NCBI GenBank assembly: GCA_947625965.1
Contig: CANQQO010000013.1
Location: forward strand, 1-37,975
From: an uncultured Oscillospiraceae bacterium
GTDB lineage: Bacteria > Bacillota > Clostridia > Oscillospirales > Oscillospiraceae
Direction: 5' to 3'
DNA length: 37,975 nucleotides
Position 1 is the first letter of the stretch; each line of letters opens with the position of its first letter. Under the pieces are notes generated by a model. It saw only the letters and a program-made list of their open reading frames with translations. It was not told the DNA's origin and ran no database searches. The position numbers and the translations under genes are program-made. Of the stretch, positions 1 to 8,120 are shown piece after piece.

Positions 1-522
1 GAGCTGGCCCTGGGCTGGTGTACCTACAACGGGGACCACATGAGTATGTACGGCGTCAACGCCTCCATTCCCAAGACTCTGGTCCGCTGGATGATCCACA
101 CCATTTCCCAGATGCACGCCTTCGCCCCCGCCCGGGAGGTCCTTCAGGACATTCTGGACACCCCCATCAGCCCGGAGCTGCTGCCCCCCGACGAGACGGG
201 CGGAATTGCCCAGCAGACGGAGGACATCGTAGGGCCATACGCCCTCCACGACTTTTTCCTCTACTATATGCTCCGCTACGGCTTTTCCCCGAAGAAGATC
301 TACGCCCTGGCCTGTCGTGCCTTTGCCAGCGAATATCCCCCGGAGACGGTGAAAAAATGGCTTTCGGTGTTCTATCGCCGCTTCTTCACCCAGCAGTTCA
401 AACGGAGCTGCCTGCCCGACGGGGTGAAGGTGGGCTCCGTCTGCCTGAGCCCCAGAGGGGACTGGCGGATGCCCAGCGACGCCAGCGGCCGGGTCTGGCT
501 GAAGGAGATCGAGGAATTGTAA
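1..522 (+). CDS. nadE: Glutamine-dependent NAD+ synthetase, C-terminal part (5' end outside window)
   Basis: The gene is open from base 1 and ends at TAA 520-522, giving about 173 C-terminal residues. The synthetase domain of NadE makes NAD+ from nicotinate adenine dinucleotide, ATP and ammonia supplied by an N-terminal glutaminase domain. What is seen: the segment ALGWCTYNGDHMSMYGVNAS, followed by IPKTLVR, then PPDETGGIAQQTEDIVGPY and a helical HDFFLYYMLRYGFSPKK stretch. These are characteristic of the C-terminal third of the long, glutaminase-fused NadE of Firmicutes. The N-terminal nitrilase-like domain and the SGGLDS ATP loop lie upstream of the window, so the two-domain form is inferred, not seen. 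The stop is followed after two bases by a hairpin and the methyltransferase gene in the same direction. Confidence 0.9.
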   Translation, partial: ELALGWCTYNGDHMSMYGVNASIPKTLVRWMIHTISQMHAFAPAREVLQDILDTPISPELLPPDETGGIAQQTEDIVGPYALHDFFLYYMLRYGFSPKKIYALACRAFASEYPPETVKKWLSVFYRRFFTQQFKRSCLPDGVKVGSVCLSPRGDWRMPSDASGRVWLKEIEEL

Positions 523-524
523 AA

Positions 525-548
525 GGGCCGTCTACCCGTGAACGGCCC
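525..548 (+). other. Short hairpin between nadE and the methyltransferase gene
   Basis: GGGCCGT (525-531) pairs with ACGGCCC (542-548) around a 10-nt loop, directly after the nadE stop. No T-run follows, and the next gene's ribosome site starts 5 bases later. It is therefore more likely an mRNA processing or stability hairpin, or a weak attenuator, than a true terminator. Confidence 0.35.
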
Positions 549-573
549 CAAAGGAGGATCTTATGGAGGCGCT

Positions 574-1356
574 ATGAATTATCTTGAAGAGTATTACAGC
601 ACCTATGACGAGGAGGGGCGGCTGCTCTCCCGGCATGGGCAGGTCGAATATCTGACCACGATGAAATATATTCACGAGTGCCTTGCGGGCTTCCCCGAAC
701 CGGCTGTTTTGGAGGTGGGCGCGGGAACCGGACGGTACAGTGTGACGCTGGCAAAGCAGGGCTACCGGGTGACGGCTGTGGAGCTGATCCCCCACAATTT
801 AGAGTTGCTCAGATCGAAGTTGGATGGGTCGGAGCCGCTTACAGCCATTCAGGGGAACGCCCTGGACCTGTCGGCTCTGCCGGACGACGCTTATGATTTG
901 ACGATGCTGCTGGGACCAATGTATCACCTGTACACACGGGAGGACAAGGTAAAAGCCTTTTCCGAGGCCGTTCGGGTGACCAGGCGAGGCGGTTATATCC
1001 TGACAGCCTACTGTATGAATGAGCCGACGGTGATCCAGTATGTTTTCGGACTGAACCATCTGCATGAGGTGATGGGTCTGAATATGCTCACAGCGGACTG
1101 GCATTGTGTCAGTGAGCCAAAGGATCTGTTCGAGCTGGTCAGAACGGAAGAGATTGCTTCCCTGGACGCGGAGTTTCCGGTAGAACGGATCAAATTGGTC
1201 GCTACGGACGGCGCGACAAATTACAAGAGGGAATACATTGACGCCATGGACGATGATACCTTCTCAAAATGGATGGAGTATCATTTCACCATTTGTGAAC
1301 GGCAGGATCTGATCGGCGCGTCCCATCATACCCTTGACATTGTTCGGAAGATTTGA
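574..1356 (+). CDS. Class I SAM-dependent methyltransferase
   Basis: A protein of about 260 residues with a Rossmann-type methyltransferase fold. Motif I is clear near residue 45: VLEVGAGTGRYSVTLAKQG, the glycine loop that binds S-adenosylmethionine, followed by an acidic residue in VTAVEL. Later come DLTMLLGPMYHLY and an EAVRVTRRGGYILTAY strand typical of the ubiE/Methyltransf_11 group. The substrate cannot be told from sequence. The start is taken at ATG 574, with two purine-rich sites upstream (GGAGG at 553-557 and 565-569). An in-frame GTG at 538 lies inside the upstream hairpin and is less likely. The gene follows nadE closely and ends before an inverted-repeat-rich gap and a strong hairpin terminator. 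Small-molecule methylation is the family default. Confidence 0.85.
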   Translation: MNYLEEYYSTYDEEGRLLSRHGQVEYLTTMKYIHECLAGFPEPAVLEVGAGTGRYSVTLAKQGYRVTAVELIPHNLELLRSKLDGSEPLTAIQGNALDLSALPDDAYDLTMLLGPMYHLYTREDKVKAFSEAVRVTRRGGYILTAYCMNEPTVIQYVFGLNHLHEVMGLNMLTADWHCVSEPKDLFELVRTEEIASLDAEFPVERIKLVATDGATNYKREYIDAMDDDTFSKWMEYHFTICERQDLIGASHHTLDIVRKI

Positions 1357-1492
1357 CGGCCCCCGCCTGCTCCGCTTCGCAGGACAGCGCAGGCGGCTCC
1401 CCGCAAGGCCGCCGGGCGGAAATCCGCCGCCAGGCTGGCGCTGGTGGATGTCCATCGCGCTGGAAAAATTGGAAGTGTATATTTGTAGAAGC
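1357..1492. repeat. Non-coding, GC-rich stretch with nested inverted repeats
   Basis: No gene is evident here. CCGCCTGC (1363-1370) pairs with GCAGGCGG (1389-1396), and GGCGGA (1415-1420) pairs with TCCGCC (1423-1428). The texture resembles REP-like intergenic palindromes, but only one copy lies in the window, so membership of a dispersed family is unproven. Confidence 0.3.
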
Positions 1493-1530
1493 GTCCCCGG
1501 CGGAAACCGCCGGGGACAAATTTTATAACT
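1493..1530 (+). terminator. Strong intrinsic terminator, possibly bidirectional
   Basis: An 11-bp perfect stem, GTCCCCGGCGG (1493-1503) with CCGCCGGGGAC (1507-1517), closes on a 3-nt AAA loop. It is followed by AAATTTTATAACTTTT on the plus strand. It lies between the convergent methyltransferase (ends 1356) and the XRE gene (ends 1523 on the minus strand) and probably stops both. The T-rich side favours the plus strand. Confidence 0.75.
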
Positions 1531-2533
1531 TTTCCTTCAGCCGCTGGATCTCCCGGCGGTAGGCGGCCTCTCCCGCGTCGCCGGTGCAGCCCCAGGAGGC
1601 CCGGAGCGAGAGCAGCTTTTCCAGGGACGCGATGGCCCCGGAAATGTCCCCAGCCAGCTCCCGGTAGTACGCGCCCGTCTCATAGAAAGTGGTGGAAGGC
1701 TCGGCTTGGAGGGACAGCGCCTTTTCGATATATTTTACCGCTCCGGCGTAATCGCCGGTCATGGCGTAGTCCTCGGCGTAGACGCCCCAGGCGAAGTCGT
1801 CCTCCGGGAAGCGCTCCACCATCTGCTTCCAGATATTCAGGGCCGTCTCCCGGTCCCCGGACCGCCAGGCGATCAGCCCCCGGTAGTGCAGCGGCTCCCA
1901 GGAATCGTCCGTTTTCGCGAACGCCTGGCAGACCTGCCCGGCCTCGTCGAACCGGCTGTCCGCCAGCAGGGCCTCCAGCAGCCAGTGGTATGCCGCCGGG
2001 GTCTTGGGAGACAGGGCGGTAAGAAAGTCGATGATCTCCCGGTGGGAGTCTGCCAGTTCATAGTAGGGCTCCCGAAGTCCGGCGGCCCCCGCCAGCTCCC
2101 AGAGGGCCGCGGCGCTGTCCGGCCGCAGGGCCAGGGCGGCTCTGGCGTGCTCCGCCGCCCGGCGGCGGCAGGCGTCCGCCCGGTGGTTTTCCAGATAGGC
2201 CAGAAGGGTATAGGCCCTGTCGCTGCTGTCCCGCCGGGCTTTTTCCAGAAGAAATTCCGCCTCCCGGTCCAAAACCGAATTGTCCACCTCTCGGTGCGTG
2301 TCCAGCAGATTTTGGATCCGCTCCATCCGCGTCTCGTCTGTCAGGGCGAACAGTTCGTCAATGGTGACGCCAAAATAGGCGGAGATCGCCGGCAGCAGGG
2401 AGATGTCCGGCGCATTGGTGCCCGTCTCCCACTTGCTGACGGTCTGGGTGGAGACGCCCAGGGCGCTTGCCATGACTTCCTGGGTCACGCCCCGCCGGAT
2501 GCGCAGGGACCTGATCTGATTTCCGATTTCCAT
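1523..2533 (-). CDS. XRE-family HTH regulator with C-terminal TPR-like repeats
   Basis: A 336-residue protein starting at ATG 2533, with GGAGG at 2541-2545 seven bases upstream. Residues 1-60 form a Cro/CI-type helix-turn-helix: IRSLRIRRGVTQEVMASALG, then VSTQTVSKWETGTNAPDISL, then the LPAISAYFGVTIDELF helix typical of Firmicute XRE repressors. From about residue 90 to the end the protein is all-helical, with repeated Ala/Trp/Tyr-rich units (for example ALNIWKQMVERFPEDDFAWG and AVKYIEKALSLQAEPSTTFY) that look like tetratricopeptide repeats. Such a scaffold usually senses a partner protein or peptide, but no ligand can be named. The gene has its own promoter just upstream and ends beside a convergent terminator. 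An in-frame upstream extension to 2629 has no ribosome site and was not used. Confidence 0.85.
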   Translation of the reverse strand: MEIGNQIRSLRIRRGVTQEVMASALGVSTQTVSKWETGTNAPDISLLPAISAYFGVTIDELFALTDETRMERIQNLLDTHREVDNSVLDREAEFLLEKARRDSSDRAYTLLAYLENHRADACRRRAAEHARAALALRPDSAAALWELAGAAGLREPYYELADSHREIIDFLTALSPKTPAAYHWLLEALLADSRFDEAGQVCQAFAKTDDSWEPLHYRGLIAWRSGDRETALNIWKQMVERFPEDDFAWGVYAEDYAMTGDYAGAVKYIEKALSLQAEPSTTFYETGAYYRELAGDISGAIASLEKLLSLRASWGCTGDAGEAAYRREIQRLKEKL

Positions 2534-2564
2534 AGGGATTCCTCCTTCAATTTGGTATGGAAAC

Positions 2565-2593
2565 ATCCTATCAGAAGCGCCGCCGAAAAGCAA
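2565..2593 (-). promoter_or_regulatory. Sigma-A-type promoter of the XRE/TPR regulator
   Basis: Read on the minus strand: -35 TTGCTT (2593-2588), 17-bp spacer, -10 TAGGAT (2570-2565). The inferred start lies about 20-25 bases before the ribosome site of the gene at 2533. Confidence 0.55.
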
Positions 2594-2630
2594 TGACGCG
2601 GCAGGAGAGGGGAATCGCCGGTTTGGCAAA

Positions 2631-3383
2631 TCAGGCCAAAAGCAGAGCCAGCAGATACAGCGCCAGCATATGGGCGGGGTAGAAGGCGTAGCAGGCGTAC
2701 TGAATGGCCTTGGAGCGGGGGCCGGGCTTGCCGTTGTAGAGCCAGATGGGGATCAGCGCCAGCACCGCCAAGCCCTGCTCCGGGAGGACCAGGGTGTATC
2801 CGCCAATGGGAAATTCGTACACCAGGCCCCCGATCATTTCCCAGTTGATGTAAAACAGGCAAACCAGCTCTCCCAGCCAGCCGAACCGCCGGTCCCGGAA
2901 GAGGTAGAACACCAGCACTGTCAAGATCCCGTAGCCGAAGTAGTCCACAAAGGTGACAAAGCCCAGCAGATATCCCGCCGCTGCCACCCCTACGAAGGAC
3001 AGGACAAAGACCCATTTTCCCTTCTCCCTTGCCTTTTCCAGCACCGTCATGGCGAGTAAGGACAGGCAGAAGGAGAACAGCACATTCTGATGGAAGGGGT
3101 TGAAGATGCCCCCCTCGGTGATCAGATTGAAGGGAATTTCGGAGATCAGGGCGAAGAGGAACATCCGCTTCAGGTATTTTTTCCGGTCGCGGGTGCAGAA
3201 AAACCCCTCCACCAACTGAAACGCGAAAATGGGGAAGGCCATCCGCCCAATGGCGGTGAGCCAGTTCATCCCCGGCACCACCGTGGACCAGGCATGGTCG
3301 CAGAGCATCAGCGCCATGGCGATGCACTTGAGCTGCAGGGCGTCGAGGCATTTCATCCGTGACAGGCGTTCCGTCGGGTTCAT
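2631..3383 (-). CDS. TraX-family polytopic membrane protein (acyltransferase-like)
   Basis: A 250-residue hydrophobic protein with about seven or eight predicted membrane helices. The N-terminal signature LKCIAMALMLCDHAW plus IGRMAFPIFAFQLVEGF is characteristic of the TraX family, named after the F-plasmid pilin N-acetyltransferase. Chromosomal homologues are common in Clostridia, where the acceptor is unknown. The conserved D/H pair (CDH, near residues 28-29) fits the acyltransferase-3-like active region. No conjugation gene lies nearby, so a role in pilin modification should not be assumed; cell-envelope acylation is the likelier guess. The start is ATG 3383, with an AAAGGA site about 11 bases upstream; Met at residue 10 is an alternative. 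It lies downstream of the LtaS-like gene on the same strand, separated by a hairpin. Confidence 0.8.
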   Translation of the reverse strand: MNPTERLSRMKCLDALQLKCIAMALMLCDHAWSTVVPGMNWLTAIGRMAFPIFAFQLVEGFFCTRDRKKYLKRMFLFALISEIPFNLITEGGIFNPFHQNVLFSFCLSLLAMTVLEKAREKGKWVFVLSFVGVAAAGYLLGFVTFVDYFGYGILTVLVFYLFRDRRFGWLGELVCLFYINWEMIGGLVYEFPIGGYTLVLPEQGLAVLALIPIWLYNGKPGPRSKAIQYACYAFYPAHMLALYLLALLLA

Positions 3384-3401
3384 ACGCTTCCCATCCTTTG
3401 C

Positions 3402-3442
3402 AAAAGGGGGCCCCGGCGTGGAAGTCGGGGCCTTGTGCTTTT
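3402..3442 (-). terminator. Hairpin after the LtaS-like gene
   Basis: GGCCCCGG (3409-3416) pairs with TCGGGGCC (3425-3432). On the minus strand the stem is followed by CCCTTTTGC; on the plus strand by TTGTGCTTTTT. It lies between the LtaS-like stop (3447) and the TraX-like start (3383), so it may be a partial terminator that lowers TraX expression. Confidence 0.45.
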
Positions 3443-3446
3443 TATG

Positions 3447-5447
3447 CTATTTCTTGTTGTAGTAATCGTATTCCAGCATTAGATTGTTGACCCGGACGAA
3501 CTCGTTGACCAGCTCGCCCATTTTCTGACGGAACTCGGCCGTCACGTCGGGAAGCTGGGCGGTGTCGCTCGTCAGGTAGAGGACCATGTCGTTGGAGGCG
3601 TTGTAGGCCACGTTTTGGGTCACCCAGCTTCCGTTGGGGAACAGAGCGTAGCCCACGTAGTCCGGGTCGAAGGCGTCCTGGCCCAGATAGGGAAGGTCCG
3701 TCTCCACGCCCATCAGGTTCAGCACCGTGGGCAGCAGGTCGGAGGTGTTGAGGGTCTTGGTGACCTCCATGGTAGGGCCGTCGGCGCTCCAAATGAAGCA
3801 GGGAGTCTTCTCTACCAGCAGGGCGTCGTCCACGCCGGAGCGCTCCCAGACCAGGTCCTGGTCCACGATGCCGTAGGTGTAGTGGTCGGTGAAGGCCACG
3901 ATCACCGTGTTTTCCAGCTCACCGTGGGCCTCCAGCTCCTCCAAAAGCCGGGCGAACATATCGTCCACCAGCCGGGCCTTCAGATACATACAGTCCTCTT
4001 CCTCATTTCCGGTCATGCCCCGGTATTCCGGGTATTTTTGCAGACCCCAATAGCTGAGGACTTCATTGTAGATGTAATTCAGGTGGGCGGAGCGGGTGAT
4101 AATGAAATTCAGCTTAGGTCCCTCCCGGAAAAACTGCTCCGACACCTGGGGGTAGTTAAAAAGGAACTGATCGTCGTACAGATCCCGCTCGTTCTCCTCC
4201 GTCACGTACTCCTGGTAGGACACATAGGCCTCATACCCCATGGCGGGCTCGAAGACGCCCCGGCTGTAGAAAGAGGGGTCGTTGTAGTGGAAGACCAGGC
4301 CGGAGTAGCCCTTGGCCGCCAACTGGCTGGCCAGGGATTGGCGGAAGTTGTTGGTCACGTAGTCGAAAGCGTACCCCCCCTGGCTGGACAAAAAGGAGCC
4401 GGTGTTGACGCAGAACTCGGAGTTGAAGGTCCGGACGCCGCCGTAGGGCGGGGTGTAGAAATTGGTAAAATTGATGCCCTCCTCCATCAGGCGGCAGATG
4501 GTGGGGGTGTTCTCCCCGATGGCCCAGTCGTCCATGGACTCCATCAGCACCAGCACCACGTTTTTGCCCTCAAAGAGGCCGGTCATGTCATTGTCTTTGT
4601 GCTCCCCCCGCTGGGCAAAGTAGTCGTCGATGGTGGAGAGCGCCTCGGCCTCCCGGCCGTCGTCCGGGATCAGGGGCAGGAGGTAGTTGGCCCAAATATC
4701 CTTGGCGGCGGTCTGGTACAGGCCGCAGACCTGGTAGAGCCGGTGGGCGTTGAACATATTGTGGTACGCCGCCTCGGCGGATTGGGACCGTCCGTAGTCC
4801 GATACGGCGAACTGGATGCTCCGGTCGTGGGTGAACACCGCCTCCGGCAGCAGATACATGGACAGCGCCGCCAGCACCGCTGTCAGTCCGGCGGTGGCCT
4901 TGTACATCCATCCACGGCGCCGGGAGGGCCGGGGATACTTGACCAGGATGAAAACGCCCAGGGCGATCATGAGTGCCAGGCTCAGATACCAGTACCAGGG
5001 ATAGGTCAGCAGCGTCTTCACGTACTTGACGCCCTCGGAGGCGTAGCGGTAGTCCGACAGCCAGACCATCTCCCGGAACATAATGAAGTATCCGGTCTCC
5101 ACGGTGGCGTAGAGCAGGAATACAAAATACACCACGCCATAGGCGATTCGTCCGGCGGGATTGGGCAGCAGCCAGATCAGGCAGCTCAGCATCACGGCCC
5201 AAAGGGCCCCGAAAGCCAGGGGCCACAGGTCCAGATGGGCTAGGTCCTGGGCGGCGTAGCCCATGTTGAGGAATTGGGAGGCGTTGGCGTCCCCCCGGGT
5301 AGTCAAAAAGAAAAAGGCCATGCCCTCGATGAGGAAAAGAGACAGCGGTACGGCCAGGAACGGCATCCGCCATCCCCAAGCTCGATTTACCAGTGCCGTC
5401 CCCCGGCTCTGGGCCATGGCCTCGCCAATGGTCATTTGGCGGCGCAT
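3447..5447 (-). CDS. LtaS-type membrane sulfatase/phosphoglycerol transferase
   Basis: A 666-residue protein with five predicted membrane helices in residues 28-203 and a large outward-facing domain of the alkaline phosphatase/sulfatase superfamily. Residues matching the LtaS metal site are visible: E303 in LVLMESMDDW, the nucleophile T340 in GGVRTFNSEF, H455 in RSAHLNY, and D521-H522 in AFTDHYTYG. LtaS enzymes move glycerol-phosphate from phosphatidylglycerol onto a lipoteichoic-acid chain. Relatives add phosphoglycerol or phosphoethanolamine to other envelope polymers. The family call is firm, but the exact product is not. The start is ATG 5447 with a GGAGGG site about 7 bases upstream, and an AT-rich promoter lies at about 5477-5506. 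It is the only clear wall-polymer enzyme in the window. Confidence 0.85.
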   Translation of the reverse strand: MRRQMTIGEAMAQSRGTALVNRAWGWRMPFLAVPLSLFLIEGMAFFFLTTRGDANASQFLNMGYAAQDLAHLDLWPLAFGALWAVMLSCLIWLLPNPAGRIAYGVVYFVFLLYATVETGYFIMFREMVWLSDYRYASEGVKYVKTLLTYPWYWYLSLALMIALGVFILVKYPRPSRRRGWMYKATAGLTAVLAALSMYLLPEAVFTHDRSIQFAVSDYGRSQSAEAAYHNMFNAHRLYQVCGLYQTAAKDIWANYLLPLIPDDGREAEALSTIDDYFAQRGEHKDNDMTGLFEGKNVVLVLMESMDDWAIGENTPTICRLMEEGINFTNFYTPPYGGVRTFNSEFCVNTGSFLSSQGGYAFDYVTNNFRQSLASQLAAKGYSGLVFHYNDPSFYSRGVFEPAMGYEAYVSYQEYVTEENERDLYDDQFLFNYPQVSEQFFREGPKLNFIITRSAHLNYIYNEVLSYWGLQKYPEYRGMTGNEEEDCMYLKARLVDDMFARLLEELEAHGELENTVIVAFTDHYTYGIVDQDLVWERSGVDDALLVEKTPCFIWSADGPTMEVTKTLNTSDLLPTVLNLMGVETDLPYLGQDAFDPDYVGYALFPNGSWVTQNVAYNASNDMVLYLTSDTAQLPDVTAEFRQKMGELVNEFVRVNNLMLEYDYYNKK

Positions 5448-5476
5448 GAGGATCCCTCCATTTCTCTGGAGACGAA

Positions 5477-5506
5477 ATTATCATATAGTTATGAAAAATG
5501 TGTAAA
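5477..5506 (-). promoter_or_regulatory. Probable promoter of the LtaS-like gene
   Basis: Minus strand: -35 TTTACA (5506-5501), then TGATAAT (5483-5477) after 17 bases. The stretch is strikingly AT-rich against the local background and sits about 25 bp before the ribosome site of the gene starting at 5447. Confidence 0.45.
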
Positions 5507-5525
5507 GAAAAACGAAAGAAATACG

Positions 5526-5564
5526 AAAAATCCCATCCGGAAATGGGAAAAGATCCGGATGGGA
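5526..5564 (-). terminator. Intrinsic terminator of the amino-sugar/MATE operon
   Basis: A perfect 11-bp stem, TCCCATCCGGA (5531-5541) with TCCGGATGGGA (5554-5564), closes on a 12-nt loop. It is followed on the minus strand by TTTTT (complement of 5530-5526). It begins three bases after the MATE stop codon. Confidence 0.85.
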
Positions 5565-5567
5565 GGG

Positions 5568-7028
5568 TTAATTTGCCAAATTGACGATCCAATCGCCCCT
5601 TCGGATGAGCCAGGCGCCCACCACGGACTTGACCAGCTCCACCCCTTGACACAGGGCGTAGAGGGGCAAAATGGAGATGGGGGTAAACCGGCTGAGCACA
5701 AAGGCCAGGGGCACGCACACCAGCCAGACGAAACCGCTGTCGAACAGGAAAGTCACCCACGTCTGCCCGCCGGAGCGCATGGTGAAGTAGACGGCGTTTA
5801 CGTAGGCGTTGAAGGGCATGATGGCGGCGGAGATCAAAATGAGCTGCGTCGCCAAGAGCCGCACCTGACCGGTGGTGTTGTAGATCAGGGGGAACACGCC
5901 GGAAAAGACCGCCATCACCAGCGCGAAGAGAACACCGGAGGCGGTGGCTACGGCCAGCAGCTTCCGATTGGTGCTTCGGACCGCCTCCTTGGGGGCGGAG
6001 GCGCCCAACATCTGCCCCATCAGGATGCCCACGGCGGTGCCCAGGGAGAGGAAGACCACGCTGGCGAGATTCCAGATGGTGCCGGAGATATTCATGGCCG
6101 GCACCACGTCCAGCGAGCAGGTGGAGTAGCACTGGCGCATCACCTCGTTGCCCGCAGCCCAGAGGCTCTCGTTTGCCAGCAGGGGCAGACCTTTGACGGC
6201 GATCTCCCGCAGCAGCGGCCTGGGAATGGCAAAGGAGCGGAAAGCGTCCCGGATGAAGGGATTCTTTGCCGGGTTCAGATGGGTCCACGCCGCCACGATG
6301 GCCAGCTCCACATAGCGGGAGATCACCGTGGCGATGGCCGCGCCCTGGACGCCCATTTTCGGGGCTCCGAAGTGGCCGAAGATCAGGATGTAGTTGAGGG
6401 TCAAATTGACCAGCACCGCCGCGATCCCGGCGGCCATGGGCACGAAGGTCTCTCCGGTCTCCCGGAGGGTGCCGGCATAGGCATTGCACAGGGCGAAGGG
6501 AAGCAGCCCCAGGAGCATGGCCCGGAGATAAATGAGCCCATAAGCCTGGCACAGGGCGGCGGTATGGGGATCTCCCTCCCCGGTGAGGTAGAGCCCCACA
6601 AGGTCCTGCCCGAAGAACCAGAAGATCCCAATGGCCCCCAGAGCCAGGGGAAGGCAGATGAGCAGCTTGAAGCGGAAGGTGTGGCGCACCCCCTTGTGAT
6701 TCTCCGAGCCGTAAAACTGGGCGGTGAAGATCCCCGCCCCGGAGCAGGCACCGAAGACGCACAGATTAAATACAAACAGCAGCCCGTTGACGATGGACAC
6801 CCCGCTCATCTGAGAGGTCCCCACCTGGCCCACCATTATGTTGTCCAGCAGAGATACAAAGTTGGTGATGCCGTTTTGGATCATGATGGGCACGGTGACT
6901 GCCAGGACCCGTCGGTAAAATGCCCCATCTCCCAGGTAGGGTCTTAGAAGGGAGACGATCCGCGCTTGCTTTGGAATCTCAGCCGACCTCCTGCCCGTCC
7001 AGGAATACCCGCCGGCCGGTAAAGTCAC
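5568..7028 (-). CDS. MATE-family multidrug/organic-cation efflux transporter
   Basis: A protein of 469-486 residues with twelve predicted membrane helices in two repeats. The first helix reads TVPIMIQNGITNFVSLLDN, followed by IMVGQVGTSQMSGVSIVNG, a standard MATE/NorM beginning. MATE proteins export organic cations or drugs in exchange for Na+ or H+. It is the last gene of the NahK-ROK-NagA operon and overlaps nagA. The start is uncertain. The coordinate given is an in-frame GTG (7028) that lies 50 bases inside nagA and has no ribosome site. A perfect AGGAGG (6992-6987) instead sits 9 bases before an in-frame ATT at 6977, next to the nagA stop, so a rare ATT start giving 469 residues is possible. 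The exported substrate is unknown. Confidence 0.9.
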   Translation of the reverse strand: MTLPAGGYSWTGRRSAEIPKQARIVSLLRPYLGDGAFYRRVLAVTVPIMIQNGITNFVSLLDNIMVGQVGTSQMSGVSIVNGLLFVFNLCVFGACSGAGIFTAQFYGSENHKGVRHTFRFKLLICLPLALGAIGIFWFFGQDLVGLYLTGEGDPHTAALCQAYGLIYLRAMLLGLLPFALCNAYAGTLRETGETFVPMAAGIAAVLVNLTLNYILIFGHFGAPKMGVQGAAIATVISRYVELAIVAAWTHLNPAKNPFIRDAFRSFAIPRPLLREIAVKGLPLLANESLWAAGNEVMRQCYSTCSLDVVPAMNISGTIWNLASVVFLSLGTAVGILMGQMLGASAPKEAVRSTNRKLLAVATASGVLFALVMAVFSGVFPLIYNTTGQVRLLATQLILISAAIMPFNAYVNAVYFTMRSGGQTWVTFLFDSGFVWLVCVPLAFVLSRFTPISILPLYALCQGVELVKSVVGAWLIRRGDWIVNLAN

Positions 7029-8109
7029 CGCTGCAGATCACGAAGTCCGCCCGATAGCCGGGAGCGATCAGACCGATCTCCCTCTCCGCGCCGATGGCGC
7101 AGGCGGGGTTATAGGTGGCGGCGCGGACGGCGTCCGCCTCCGGGATGCCGAAGGATACGGCGTTTTTCATGCAGTCAAAGAGGTTGGTGGCGGACCCGGC
7201 CAGGGTCCCGTCGGCCAGACGGGCCACGCCTCCGGCCAAAAATACCGGCTGCCCGCCCAGTTCATACTCCCCGTCGGGCATTCCGCAGCACCGGAGGGCG
7301 TCGGACACCAGAATCATCCGCGCCGGCCCGAACATGGCGAAAGCCAGCCGGATGATGGCGGGGTGGATGTGGAGCCCGTCGCAGATGATCTCCGCCCGGA
7401 CTCCCTTCGCCTCCACGGCGGCGGGAATGACCCCGGGCTTCCGGTGATGGATGGGGGGCATGGCGTTGAACAGGTGGGTCAGATGGGTGGCCCCCGCCGC
7501 GAAGGCCGCCCGGGCGTGTTCGTAGTCCGAATCGGTGTGCGCCACAGACACGGTACACAGCTCCTTGGCCTTTTCCACAAATTCCGCCGCGCCCGGCAGC
7601 TCGGGAGCCACGTCCACGATCCGCACCAAACCGCCGCAGCCCTCGTAGAGGGCCCGGAAGCCCTCAAAATCGGGATCTTTCAGATATTCCCCGTTCTGGG
7701 CTCCCTTTTTCTTCTCGGAGAAGTAGGGGCCCTCCATCTGAATGCCCATGAGCCGGGCGTGTCCGGCGGGCTTCTCGTCGTGGAGCCGCCGGGCGGTGGC
7801 GAAGGCCCGCTCCAGCACGGGGTAGGGGAGCGTCATGGAGGCGGGGGCGAAGGAGGTGATCCCATTCTTTGCCAGATACCGGGCCATTTTTCGCAGACCG
7901 GCGTCGTCCCCGTCGGAGAAGTCCGCCCCGGAGTTGCCGTGGTTGTGAATATCAATGAGGCCGGGAATCACCGTGGCCCCGTGCAGGTCCACCGCGTCGG
8001 CGGGGACGACCTCCGGCAGCACCTGGGCAAAGCGGCCCTCCTCTACGGAGAAGGCCCCCGTATGGAACTGAAAATCCTGGCAATAGAGCCGTGCGTTCTT
8101 ATAAAACAT
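6979..8109 (-). CDS. nagA: N-acetylglucosamine-6-phosphate deacetylase
   Basis: A 376-residue amidohydrolase that removes acetate from GlcNAc-6-P to give glucosamine-6-P. Metal and active-site landmarks are all visible: HxH at H55/H57 in GLIDIHNHGNSG, E126 in MGIQMEGPYF, H191 in VAHTDSDY, H212 in THLTHLFNAMPPIHHRKPG, DGLHIHP near residue 244, and the catalytic D270 in ILVSDAL. Length and order match family NagA, of the HxH type seen in Bacillus rather than the E. coli variant. The start ATG 8109 follows a GAGGAAA site. It lies 11 bases after the ROK gene and overlaps or abuts the MATE gene, so it is translated within one operon. No nagB deaminase is in the window, so glucosamine-6-P must be processed elsewhere. 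Confidence 0.9.
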   Translation of the reverse strand: MFYKNARLYCQDFQFHTGAFSVEEGRFAQVLPEVVPADAVDLHGATVIPGLIDIHNHGNSGADFSDGDDAGLRKMARYLAKNGITSFAPASMTLPYPVLERAFATARRLHDEKPAGHARLMGIQMEGPYFSEKKKGAQNGEYLKDPDFEGFRALYEGCGGLVRIVDVAPELPGAAEFVEKAKELCTVSVAHTDSDYEHARAAFAAGATHLTHLFNAMPPIHHRKPGVIPAAVEAKGVRAEIICDGLHIHPAIIRLAFAMFGPARMILVSDALRCCGMPDGEYELGGQPVFLAGGVARLADGTLAGSATNLFDCMKNAVSFGIPEADAVRAATYNPACAIGAEREIGLIAPGYRADFVICSGDFTGRRVFLDGQEVG

Positions 8110-8120
8110 GGCGTATTTCC

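Noticed and set aside
525-548. Hairpin after nadE as a terminator
   Set aside because: There is no T-run and a ribosome site follows at once; kept only as a hairpin.
2631-3383. TraX-like gene as evidence for a conjugative element
   Set aside because: No relaxase, type IV secretion or integrase gene is nearby, and chromosomal TraX-like genes are common in Clostridia.
3615-5243. Plus-strand open frame within the LtaS-like gene
   Set aside because: The minus-strand LtaS-like gene has full catalytic motifs; the plus frame has none.
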